Below are positions 25,329 through 32,261 of a stretch of DNA of 53,341 bases, in pieces. Each line of letters starts with the position of its first letter. The stretch's first letter is position 1. The translations under genes and the position numbers were made by a program. The DNA is from a virus. Location: the IMG/VR virus record IMGVR_UViG_3300029922_000090, positions 1 through 53,341 of that record, one strand, 5' to 3'. A model generated the notes under the pieces. That model was not told the origin of the DNA, did not search any database, and saw only the letters and a list, made by a program, of their open reading frames with translations.

Positions 25329-25436
25329 CTAACCTTCGATCATCATTATTGCAGCTTTTAAATGGAAATTGATCTGTTGAAGGCATAATTCGATATCCTC
25401 ATTATATGGCGATGCTAATTGCGGAATTGTTCTCAT
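25329..25436 (-). CDS. Possible small protein, 35 aa
   Basis: It reads MRTIPQLASPYNEDIELCLQ then QINFHLKAAIMMIEG, an amphipathic helix after a short polar start. It overlaps the 33-aa frame. There is no ribosome site of note; kept as a candidate because the composition is protein-like. Confidence 0.3.
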   Translation of the reverse strand: MRTIPQLASPYNEDIELCLQQINFHLKAAIMMIEG

Positions 25437-25503
25437 GTGAACGAATGTAATAGGAGGCTATGTATTGCTCTATAACCTGCTTGTAGGTCTCTTTAGCATT
25501 CAT
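25402..25503 (-). CDS. Possible 33-aa peptide coupled to terS
   Basis: Its ATG overlaps the stop of the TerS-like gene as ATGA, the same coupling used by the neighbouring genes. The sequence (MNAKETYKQVIEQYIASYYI...) is helical. No family is recognised. Confidence 0.35.
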   Translation of the reverse strand: MNAKETYKQVIEQYIASYYIRSHENNSAISIAI

Positions 25504-25967
25504 ATACCAGCCTTAGTTAACTTAGCCTCTAGGTCATTCATCCTTTGGTCTATAACGTTAGTCTCAAAGGTTTTTCTATAGACTTCAACAATAGCAGCTA
25601 CACTCATTCCCTCATCAGGAGTTAGATTACCCGCTGCTACTTCATTAGCGATATTAGCCATAACATCACAAGCAGTGGTCATATCTTCTATAGGTGGGAT
25701 ATCTAATGTAATAGGTCTTGTCTTAGGATTAGGGTATAGCTTATCCATAATGATTCTTATAGCTTCTATCTTACCTGCAAGAGCTTGCTTGAGTAATACA
25801 TCTACAACGCCCTTAGATGCATCTTCCATAATCTGAGCCATAAGTATTGTTGCTTTTGATCTAGACCCCGGAGAACGGCCCTTACCAAAGCTGTGACCAG
25901 GTAAAAACCTACCTTTTTCATCCTTGCCATTTTTTGGGGGATTCGTGATGGCCTCATCTACACTCAT
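25500..25967 (-). CDS. Terminase small subunit-like (DUF5681-type) protein, 155 aa
   Basis: The N-terminal segment KDEKGRFLPGHSFGKGRSPGSRSK, then a helical region with IMDKLYPNPKTRPI, is the DUF5681 pattern found upstream of many phage terL genes. The C-terminus has a helical AAIVEVYRKTFE region like small-terminase oligomerisation domains. It would bind pac DNA and deliver it to TerL. It overlaps the upstream gene by ATGA. It is separated from terL by a 570-bp promoter-containing gap. Confidence 0.7.
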   Translation of the reverse strand: MSVDEAITNPPKNGKDEKGRFLPGHSFGKGRSPGSRSKATILMAQIMEDASKGVVDVLLKQALAGKIEAIRIIMDKLYPNPKTRPITLDIPPIEDMTTACDVMANIANEVAAGNLTPDEGMSVAAIVEVYRKTFETNVIDQRMNDLEAKLTKAGI

Positions 25968-26455
25968 GATAACCCTTCTATATTTCTGATAATTTGGTTT
26001 ATATCTGTACTCTTTATATAAATAATACCCTGTTCTTTAAATTGTTGTTGCTGGGCTGATAGCTTGTGGATTTCAGCAACCGAAAGTTGCTTCTCGATAA
26101 CGTCAGCATATATGATCAAATGGACCTTATCTTCTGTTACCTTAGAAAAGGGATTGAAGCCATTCTGATTGAGAACCTGGGTAATCTGTCTATTAACCAT
26201 CTTGGTTAGGATTACATCATGTTGCTTGCCTAATGAATCCCTACTCTCAAAGGCTAATAACCTAATCCCTGGGATCTCTTGTAGCCTCTTGATCAAGCAA
26301 GTGAGCTGATCCGCTTTCAACGCTTTAGCGTTTGCAGCGTCACGCTCTCTTTTTGTGATAACCTTTGGCCTCTTTGCCTTTAATGCCGGTATGTGAATAG
26401 GATTACTAGCATCTTTCACTCTCAGCTCTAAAGTTTTTGTGGCTACTTCAATCAT
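25964..26455 (-). CDS. Hypothetical protein, 163 aa
   Basis: A mixed alpha/beta protein. The N-terminal part is basic (KAKRPKVITKRERD). The middle has IPGIRLLAFESRDSLGKQHD then HLIIYADVIE, and an Ala/Gln-rich helix follows. It is not recognised. It ends in ATGA overlap with the TerS-like gene and so belongs to the same transcript; a packaging accessory role is possible. Confidence 0.65.
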   Translation of the reverse strand: MIEVATKTLELRVKDASNPIHIPALKAKRPKVITKRERDAANAKALKADQLTCLIKRLQEIPGIRLLAFESRDSLGKQHDVILTKMVNRQITQVLNQNGFNPFSKVTEDKVHLIIYADVIEKQLSVAEIHKLSAQQQQFKEQGIIYIKSTDINQIIRNIEGLS

Positions 26456-26532
26456 ACCCTTATAATATCACCTGTTCGCTGTACTCTCAATAGTAAACCT
26501 TTGCTCTAAAAGGAAAAGTTGTAAAGCAGCAA

Positions 26533-26667
26533 TTAGACTGCCTCCCCTCTCGGATTCTTTAAAGACTGTAACCCATTAACGTTAATCAATCGCATCTCGT
26601 CTATCTGTGCCCATAGCCTTTCACTCAATGCCGTGTTACCCCTAACTTTGGGATTCGCTTTTGACAT
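26533..26667 (-). CDS. Small protein, 44 aa
   Basis: It starts at the ATG at 26667 with AGGA upstream, overlapping the previous stop as TAATG. A longer frame to 26742 is inside the previous gene. Sequence MSKANPKVRGNTALSERLWA... is basic, then helical. Function unknown. Confidence 0.5.
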   Translation of the reverse strand: MSKANPKVRGNTALSERLWAQIDEMRLINVNGLQSLKNPRGEAV

Positions 26668-26918
26668 TATGTCCTTTTTTCTATCTGAACAACACCAACC
26701 ATAGCATTTCCAAAAGCTTGCTGTTCTGCTGGGTTCTGCCATTCTTGAGGTTTCACCCCCGATAACACCGCAATGTTTTTAAGAGATGTTGCCAAATCCG
26801 CAAGACGAAACTTCATTGCCGGATTATGCTTGCCTCCTGTAGCCTCACTCATAAGAAGGTCGTAATCAGCAATCATCCTCTTTAGGATCACCTGAAAGGA
26901 ATTCAGATTTTCACTCAT
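26667..26918 (-). CDS. Hypothetical helical protein, 83 aa
   Basis: Two predicted helices (FQVILKRMIADYDLLMSEAT; FRLADLATSLKNIAVLSG). No motif. It overlaps its upstream neighbour by ATGA, in the leftward transcript that starts near 28.2 kb. Confidence 0.6.
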   Translation of the reverse strand: MSENLNSFQVILKRMIADYDLLMSEATGGKHNPAMKFRLADLATSLKNIAVLSGVKPQEWQNPAEQQAFGNAMVGVVQIEKRT

Positions 26919-27496
26919 TCCTTAATCCCCAACTCTTTCAGACACTCCTCACGAGATCGGCCCAACAAAATTCTTTCGCAATGTATGATGTTGTAAGCTA
27001 ACCAGAAACTCTGAGGGTTGTTAGCGTAGTCAATGCCCTCGTTTGTCTCAGCCCAGTTCTTGAAAGATGTTTCTTTACCCGCCTTAAAAAGCTTTTCTGA
27101 ACCGAAACCCTGGTCTTCATACCAAAACAAAAGACCAGCTTTGCCGCCCTGCAATAATATACTTGTGCGCGTAGCCTGGTCTGATGACCAGTTACGCTTC
27201 GTGAGCGAATGGTTATATATAAACCTTTGACAGGGTGGAGTTTCTTGTCTGTCTATGTATTCCTTATCAATGAAACATAAAAGAGGATCATGATATTTTG
27301 TAATCCTATCACCAACCTGCTCATTCGATGGAGAAGGTTTAATTTCCCACTTCCCGGTCATGTAGGGCAAATCCGTCATGTGAACCTTCTCTTGATTCAT
27401 ATACATCAAAAACTTTAACTCATCTGCCGTGTAGTTTTCATGCTTACCCTGCATAATCTTCAATGCCTCATCAAAGCAATACATCTCTATTTTCAT
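26915..27496 (-). CDS. Hypothetical protein, 193 aa
   Basis: A mixed alpha/beta, aromatic-rich protein with no recognised motif (segments YMTGKWEIKPSPSNEQVG, SILLQGGKAGLLFWYEDQGF, SFWLAYNIIHCERILLGR). It overlaps both neighbours by ATGA, so it is tightly coupled to the alphaCTD-like gene upstream. Function unknown. Confidence 0.65.
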   Translation of the reverse strand: MKIEMYCFDEALKIMQGKHENYTADELKFLMYMNQEKVHMTDLPYMTGKWEIKPSPSNEQVGDRITKYHDPLLCFIDKEYIDRQETPPCQRFIYNHSLTKRNWSSDQATRTSILLQGGKAGLLFWYEDQGFGSEKLFKAGKETSFKNWAETNEGIDYANNPQSFWLAYNIIHCERILLGRSREECLKELGIKE

Positions 27497-28194
27497 TTGC
27501 GGAACTCCAAGCCAACCTTATCTAAATGCTGCTTAATCGCCTTCAAACTTAGCGGCCCAAAGTTCCATAAATCTAACATCTGTTTTTCTGTCCTTTTCAC
27601 CAAATCACCATAAGTCAAAATATGAGCATGCTTTAAACTATTAGTAACTCGCGTCGCTATCTTCATATCTTTCATACGACCTTGAACCTGCTTGCGAAAC
27701 GTCTTGGTCTCATAAGGAATCTTTTTAGGGAGTAACTTTTGCCTTTCCTCATCCTGAATAACGTTCGAAATCGGTTCTATGAAATCCCATGTAAGATTAT
27801 CTTGTGGTGTCTCAGCGTTAATGTGCTGTTCCATCGCAACCTCTAATGGCAACTCCTGCTCTACCATGTTCTCAGTCTTTAAACCCATCCTCTTTAAAGC
27901 CTCTGCTACGGTTAATGTCGCAAAAGCAGGAACCTCGTGGCCAATGCCTGTCGTTGACTCAACTTTCAGCTCATCAACATATTTGGTGCCGTAAAACTCA
28001 CCCTCAGCACATTCAATCTCATGCTCTCTCATCAATTGCTCACTCGCAGCAACTAAAGGGTGATATTTCTTTTTACGCGCCTCTTGCTCATCTCTCATTG
28101 TACAAAATATCGGAAACAATTTCCAGTCATCCTGTTCAAATTTAAGGATATTTTTCAATCTTTGATACGCGCTCTCGTAAAATTTTAACTTCAT
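27493..28194 (-). CDS. Protein with RNA polymerase alphaCTD-like C-terminal domain, 233 aa
   Basis: The last 55 residues follow the RpoA C-terminal domain: ATRVTNSLKHAHILTYGDLV, KRTEKQMLDLWNFGPLSLKA, IKQHLDKVGLEF. Against E. coli the DNA-contact residues R265, N268, G296 and S299 correspond to R182, N185, G213 and S216; K298 is replaced by Leu. The N-terminal ~175 residues are unknown. The alphaCTD binds UP elements and activators. This protein may therefore redirect or mimic host RNA polymerase recruitment. It is the first gene of the leftward transcript, next to a divergent promoter. GGTGAG precedes the ATG. Confidence 0.75.
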   Translation of the reverse strand: MKLKFYESAYQRLKNILKFEQDDWKLFPIFCTMRDEQEARKKKYHPLVAASEQLMREHEIECAEGEFYGTKYVDELKVESTTGIGHEVPAFATLTVAEALKRMGLKTENMVEQELPLEVAMEQHINAETPQDNLTWDFIEPISNVIQDEERQKLLPKKIPYETKTFRKQVQGRMKDMKIATRVTNSLKHAHILTYGDLVKRTEKQMLDLWNFGPLSLKAIKQHLDKVGLEFRK

Positions 28195-28251
28195 TTTATC
28201 TCACCATACTAATTAAACTATCTTAATCAACTTATAAATAATCGGCCATTA

Positions 28252-28295
28252 TGTCAACATTTATCTTGACACTATGACCTAGTTTGTGTCATTAT
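28252..28295. promoter_or_regulatory. Divergent early promoters with a shared palindrome
   Basis: TGTCAA (28252-28257) and TTGACA (28266-28271) form a palindrome whose two arms are outward-facing -35 boxes. Rightward: TTGACA, 18 nt, CATTAT (28290-28295). Leftward: TTGACA with a TATAAG at a short 15-nt spacing. A second inverted repeat, TGACAC (28267-28272) with GTGTCA (28286-28291), lies between the rightward -35 and -10. Confidence 0.65.
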
Positions 28296-28317
28296 GTCCT
28301 TAGAAAGAGAGGATGCG

Positions 28318-28548
28318 ATGAAAACACTAAAGCACTATCTAGACGAACTTGGTATCTCAGCCACCGTGGCTGCTAAATACCTAGACGTATCACCCCGAAC
28401 CTTCCGTCGCTGGCTCAGTGGCGAATCACTCATCAAGAGGTCTGTATTCCATACCCTTGACTCATGGTGCCGCTTCAAAGAAGCTGGCCTAAAATGGGAA
28501 CCCGAATGGAAAAACATGGCAGGAGTAAAATTAGATGAAGATGTCTGA
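28318..28548 (+). CDS. HTH regulator (Cro-like candidate), 76 aa
   Basis: A helix-turn-helix is visible in LDELGISATVAAKYLDVSPR followed by TFRRWLSGES, the usual pattern of small phage XRE-like repressors. A frame from 28294 exists, but that ATG lies in the predicted -10. The ATG at 28318 has GAGAGG five bases upstream. As the first gene after the divergent promoter it probably regulates that promoter. The C-terminal part is Trp-rich (DSWCRFKEAGLKWEPEWKN). Confidence 0.7.
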   Translation: MKTLKHYLDELGISATVAAKYLDVSPRTFRRWLSGESLIKRSVFHTLDSWCRFKEAGLKWEPEWKNMAGVKLDEDV

Positions 28549-29131
28549 AAATATCAACGAACTCGCAGAAGCCCTATCAGCCCTGCAAGGTCAAATTACT
28601 GACGTACACAAGGATCAGCAAGCCTATGGCTACAAGTACGCGAACCTAACCCAAGTCCTAGAGCTAGTAAGACCAGTTCTCGCAGCTCACAGCCTATCGC
28701 TTATCCAGATACCCGGAAATGCTGATGATAAAGTCTCAATCGAGACTGTCCTAATGCACAAGTCCGGTCAGTGGATCAGCGGCACACTTGAGATGCCCGT
28801 AGTAGTGGGTAAAAGTATGACACCCGCACAAGCCGTTGGCAGCGTGATTTCGTACGCTAGACGCTACTCTATCACTTCTTGGCTAGGCATATCTCAAAGT
28901 GACAATGATGCCCAAGCTGAAGTTGTTGAGGCCAAGAAAGACCCAAAGATTACGGATACTCAGTCCGAGGAAATCATCATGTTACTCGACCATGATCAAG
29001 ACCGTATCAATAAGCTCATGGAACGTGTTGAAATCAAGTCCTTTGATGACCTAACATATGACCAAGCCGAAACCCTGATTGAAAAGATTCGAGCCAGCAA
29101 CCGTAAAAAAGAGGGCGTATCACATGAGTAG
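28535..29131 (+). CDS. erf: ERF-family single-strand annealing protein, 198 aa
   Basis: The ERF pattern is clear: KDQQAYGYKYANLTQVLELV near residues 24-43, a beta core (LSLIQIPG... VLMHKSGQWISGTLEMP) and PAQAVGSVISYARRYSITSW followed by LGISQ. ERF proteins anneal complementary single strands in phage recombination and in circularisation of ends. It overlaps the HTH gene and is followed by SSB, then RusA: a recombination set. Confidence 0.9.
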   Translation: MKMSENINELAEALSALQGQITDVHKDQQAYGYKYANLTQVLELVRPVLAAHSLSLIQIPGNADDKVSIETVLMHKSGQWISGTLEMPVVVGKSMTPAQAVGSVISYARRYSITSWLGISQSDNDAQAEVVEAKKDPKITDTQSEEIIMLLDHDQDRINKLMERVEIKSFDDLTYDQAETLIEKIRASNRKKEGVSHE

Positions 29132-29576
29132 TCTAAATCTTGTCTGCCTTATCGGAAACTTGGGCAAAGACCCTGAAAGACGCGACGGCCCTTCGGGGCC
29201 TATCGTGTCTTTCTCTCTGGCAACGTCTGACTATTGGAAAGACAAAGCCACCGGTGAACTCAAGGAAAAGACCGAATGGCACAAAATCGTTATCTTTAAC
29301 GAAAGATTCTGTGGAACATCTGAACGTTTCTTGCGAAAGGGATCAAAAGTTTATATTCAAGGTCAACTTCAGACCCGAAAATATACTAACAAGGAAAATA
29401 TCGAGGTCACAGTTGTTGAGGTTATATTGAGTAAATTCCGAGGCGAGTTAATTCCATTAGATTCGAAGGGTGAAGCCCATACCCTTGATTCTATCAGTGA
29501 GTTCGTCGCAAAACCTCCGATGCCGGATACAAAGTTGCTCAAATTTGAGGACATAAATGACGACATCCCTTTTTGA
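29124..29576 (+). CDS. ssb: Single-stranded DNA-binding protein, 150 aa
   Basis: A bacterial-type SSB: OB fold from MSSLNLVCLIGNLGKDPERR through VSFSLATSDYW, TEWHKIVIF, FLRKGSKVYIQGQL and a linker. The acidic tip DINDDIPF docks partner proteins. The ATG at 29124 is chosen over an upstream frame at 29079 because homology starts there. It overlaps the ERF stop by 8 bases. Confidence 0.93.
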   Translation: MSSLNLVCLIGNLGKDPERRDGPSGPIVSFSLATSDYWKDKATGELKEKTEWHKIVIFNERFCGTSERFLRKGSKVYIQGQLQTRKYTNKENIEVTVVEVILSKFRGELIPLDSKGEAHTLDSISEFVAKPPMPDTKLLKFEDINDDIPF

Positions 29577-29739
29577 TGACAAAGAACAAAAGTTCTTGGC
29601 CTCAATACCCTCCTATCGTGGGAGGCGAAAGCTTATGACCTTTCGTCTCTCACACATAGATCCAGACGAGTTCAACGAAATCGGAACGTTCGATAAGGAA
29701 TATGAACTTGAACGACTAGCGAGGCTTAAAGATGATTGA
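29557..29739 (+). CDS. Hypothetical small protein, 60 aa
   Basis: The ATG at 29557 lies inside the end of ssb with GAGGA upstream. The protein is charged (FDDKEQKFLASIPSYRGRRK...). No family is recognised. It is in the recombination operon and overlaps the next gene. Confidence 0.55.
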   Translation: MTTSLFDDKEQKFLASIPSYRGRRKLMTFRLSHIDPDEFNEIGTFDKEYELERLARLKDD

Positions 29740-30037
29740 CGCAAACATATGCCCAGGGTGCAAGAAAGTCTTTCGTAACGAATTCGGTCTTGCCTGTCAC
29801 CTTAGACAAGGTTCAGCCTGTAGCAATGAGGATTTTATTCACATCCTGTCAGTCACTCAGCGTCTCAAAAAAATCGAATCCCTAGCCAAAGAAATCACCA
29901 AAAAAATAGCCTTCATGAAAAACCACAAGGTCTGTAACTACCAGCTCTCCAAATCATACCCCGATGAAGATATACAAACTCTTTACCTGGAACTCTCCAA
30001 AGACATCAAGAGTATCGCCAATTACGCAAAAGAATAA
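29732..30037 (+). CDS. C2HC zinc-finger-like protein, 101 aa
   Basis: The N-terminal finger is C7-x2-C10-x12-H23-x6-C30, with hydrophobics F14 and L20 placed as in classical fingers. The remainder is a charged helical region (QRLKKIESLAKEITKKIAFM). It probably binds DNA or RNA. GAGG lies seven bases before the ATG. Target unknown. Confidence 0.6.
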   Translation: MIDANICPGCKKVFRNEFGLACHLRQGSACSNEDFIHILSVTQRLKKIESLAKEITKKIAFMKNHKVCNYQLSKSYPDEDIQTLYLELSKDIKSIANYAKE

Positions 30038-30071
30038 TTTAATTACCTAAAATTTGTGTATAATTTTATGT

Positions 30072-30440
30072 ATGATAACTATCAAGCTTCCCTATCCCCC
30101 CTCAGCAAACAAAGTCTGGCGCACCGGCCGTGGTGTGACTTTCCTTTCTAAAGAGGCTACAGCGTTCCGTAAGGAGGTTGCGCTAGTCATGCTAGGGTTA
30201 TCTCTCCAAGAGCGCTCAGAGATGCCTTTCTGTGATGCCTTGACGGTCTCTATAAGGGTATATCCCCCGGACAAACGACGACGTGACATTGATAATCTCT
30301 TGAAACCGACCCTCGACGCCTTAGAACATGCTGGGGTTTATGTGAATGACAACCTGATTGAATGTCTGACGATCAAGCGCCTTGATGTCGCTAAACCTGG
30401 GTTTATTGAGGTCGATATCTTTCCTACTCAAGACCTCTGA
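30072..30440 (+). CDS. rusA: RusA-type Holliday junction resolvase, 122 aa
   Basis: The RusA pattern: a start with LPYPPSANKVWR, then RRRDIDNLLKPTLDALEHAG and VYVND. Acidic residues D72, D74 and D93 and K78 match RusA D70, D72, D91 and K76. It resolves recombination junctions and debranches DNA before packaging. The ATG at 30072 fits the family length; an upstream frame at 30054 is unlikely. Confidence 0.92.
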   Translation: MITIKLPYPPSANKVWRTGRGVTFLSKEATAFRKEVALVMLGLSLQERSEMPFCDALTVSIRVYPPDKRRRDIDNLLKPTLDALEHAGVYVNDNLIECLTIKRLDVAKPGFIEVDIFPTQDL

Positions 30441-30618
30441 TCCAAAAATTGCTGTTGGCATGGGGAAAGGGCAACTCGCCCCTGTGGTGGAGTTCCATAA
30501 GCGTGTCAAAATGCTCAATGAGAAAATCTTGATTTTTGATATTGAAAATGTCGAGTACATGAATTTCTCTGACGTCGGGGTCTGGAACAATCTCAGGAAA
30601 ATCGATAATTGTTGCCAT
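30424..30618 (-). CDS. Hypothetical small protein, 64 aa
   Basis: It starts at the ATG at 30618 with GGAGG six bases upstream (MATIIDFPEIVPDPDVREIH...). It converges with rusA and overlaps its end by 17 bases. No family is recognised. It is the last gene of a three-gene leftward island inside the rightward early region. Confidence 0.6.
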   Translation of the reverse strand: MATIIDFPEIVPDPDVREIHVLDIFNIKNQDFLIEHFDTLMELHHRGELPFPHANSNFWIRGLE

Positions 30619-30631
30619 GCTGCCTCCGTTG

Positions 30632-30838
30632 TTATGCGGCGTCGTCATCATCCTGTGTTTCGTGCGCTTCCTGAACATCAATAATTTCAGGTTCGCTGTC
30701 GTCGTCAATGGGAAGGAGAGATGCCGCTTGCGCAAGCCCCGTCTCCACATTTTTAGCGATACCCACAATCTCTTGACCAGCCTCCGCCACTTGTTCAGCC
30801 GTTGTGAAGATATTTTTGATAGCTCCGAAAATGCTCAT
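30632..30838 (-). CDS. Hypothetical acidic small protein, 68 aa
   Basis: It starts at the ATG at 30838, overlapping the upstream stop as ATGA; a longer frame is not supported. The amphipathic N-terminal helix ([20 protein letters not shown]) could touch membrane, and the C-terminus is very acidic (ending DDDDAA). Function unknown. Confidence 0.55.
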   Translation of the reverse strand: MSIFGAIKNIFTTAEQVAEAGQEIVGIAKNVETGLAQAASLLPIDDDSEPEIIDVQEAHETQDDDDAA

Positions 30839-31023
30839 TTCTTTTTTGCCCTCATCTTGCCACCGCAAGCCTTTTCTACTGGGCCACCACACTTTTTGCT
30901 CTTGCGTGCTTCCGATAGGGCTATAGCTACAGCCTGTTTTTGGGGGCGCTTCTTATCAGCGTGCATGAGTTCGCTTATGTTTTCTGAAATTACCTTTTTC
31001 GACGAGCCTTTTTTTAATGGCAT
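30835..31023 (-). CDS. DUF6496-type small basic phage protein, 62 aa
   Basis: The pattern [19 protein letters not shown], then [19 protein letters not shown] is a very common small phage protein family (DUF6496) of unknown role. The C-terminus is Cys/Gly/Lys-rich (KKCGG, ACGGK). AGGGAG precedes the ATG at 31023. Confidence 0.8.
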   Translation of the reverse strand: MPLKKGSSKKVISENISELMHADKKRPQKQAVAIALSEARKSKKCGGPVEKACGGKMRAKKK

Positions 31024-31139
31024 GATTGATCTCCCTTTGTCTTATTTTACTGCCTAGAACTGCATGATACAAGTGCTTTCAAGTAGCTAAAATTCTTTAT
31101 AATTCTGTTGCAAAACAAGGGGGGTCTCGGTAGGATGTG

Positions 31140-31181
31140 AAAAAGGCGGCTACGAGCCTCGAAAACTATGCCGCCTTTTTT
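31140..31181. terminator. Bidirectional rho-independent terminator
   Basis: AAAAAGGCGGC (31140-31150) pairs with GCCGCCTTTTTT (31170-31181). T-rich on both strands. It insulates the rightward recombination operon from the initiator region. Confidence 0.85.
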
Positions 31182-31209
31182 GTTTAGACAATGCCCCATA
31201 TCGCAAAAC

Positions 31210-31288
31210 ATGAAAGGCTTATATGAAAGAACTTCCAAAACATGAAAGAACTTCTATGAAAGAACTTCCAAAACATGAAAGGACTTCT
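31210..31288. repeat. Iteron-like array upstream of the replication initiator
   Basis: Five copies of ATGAAAG(G/A)ACTT-like units start at 31210, 31223, 31242, 31256 and 31275. The last four form two tandem 33-bp units (31223-31255 and 31256-31288) differing at one base. Position just before an HTH initiator gene suggests an initiator-binding origin or operator. Confidence 0.7.
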
Positions 31289-31361
31289 TCTTGAAAATTA
31301 CAACATCCCCCCTTTTATTGCAACAAAAAAATCCTCAACCCATGCTCTATGGAGCTTTCCG

Positions 31362-32261
31362 ATGATTCATTTTCAACACCACAACAAAATCGCTGTCGCA
31401 ATTCTCTTGCTGAGAGGAATAACACCAACTCAGAAATTAGTTCTCGCAGTTCTGGCAAGCTTTGCCGACAAGGATGGAAAATCTATATTTCCAAGTTATC
31501 AAACCATCGCCGACATAACAGGTTATTCAAGAATTACCATCATAAGAACAATTAAACAACTTTGCGCGCTTCACTTAATTACGAAACGTCAAGAAAGGCT
31601 TTCAACTTCTAATAATTATGAAATCAATCTCGAACTTGTAGCTTCGGGTGGTATCATAGAGATACCAGAGGTGTTGACTGTGAGTCACCAGGCTAGTGAT
31701 CCTATGACACTAGAGGTGCTCAATTTAGAGAGCAATGAAGATGTGCACAAACCTGTGGATAACTGTTCAATTCCATCTGTGCCTAGTATCACTGTGATAC
31801 CAGAGCTAGTATCACAGTGTCACCAGACTGGTATCACTGTGATACCCAACCAAGACCAATTAACAAAACCACTTAGTAACAATAGCGAAGTGGAGACGAA
31901 GCGGAAGCCTCAGCGTACGCTTTCGGCTCCCACTTCGGGAGAACAAGAAAGAAAGGGAGAACAAGAAAGAAAGATTGAAGAGATATCGGATTCGAACGGC
32001 CTTGAGGCCTCTCTCCCGATCTCTCAAATTATTGCGGATCAGAATCGAGCCGCCCTCGAAACTTTTGGTGAGGTGGTAGACGAAATTTGGCCTAACAGGT
32101 CTTGGGCTGAGTCTAAACAAACTGGGTCGGGTAATTTGCATCTTGGGTCGTCCGGCCTAGCGGCCTCCCTCCGGGACGAAGACCTTGAGAGAATCCGAGA
32201 ACACTATGGCATCAACGCGGAAGAATTTTTAGAGAGCTTGGAGGCAACCACATGGAACTGA
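31362..32261 (+). CDS. Replication initiator with HTH_36-type winged helix, 299 aa
   Basis: A winged HTH at the start: RGITPTQKLVLAVLASFADK, SIFPSYQTIADITGYSRITI and IRTIKQLCALHLI, as in phage replication initiator/primosome proteins. A long Ser/Thr/Gln-rich linker (~residues 100-215) and a C-terminal helical region follow, probably the helicase contact. The ATG at 31362 has GGAG upstream. The frame also opens at 31275, but that ATG is one of the iterons. It overlaps the DnaB gene by 10 bases. Confidence 0.75.
   Translation: MIHFQHHNKIAVAILLLRGITPTQKLVLAVLASFADKDGKSIFPSYQTIADITGYSRITIIRTIKQLCALHLITKRQERLSTSNNYEINLELVASGGIIEIPEVLTVSHQASDPMTLEVLNLESNEDVHKPVDNCSIPSVPSITVIPELVSQCHQTGITVIPNQDQLTKPLSNNSEVETKRKPQRTLSAPTSGEQERKGEQERKIEEISDSNGLEASLPISQIIADQNRAALETFGEVVDEIWPNRSWAESKQTGSGNLHLGSSGLAASLRDEDLERIREHYGINAEEFLESLEATTWN

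Noticed and set aside
31047-31238. 63-aa minus-strand frame
   Set aside because: It spans the bidirectional terminator and iteron repeats, with no ribosome site.
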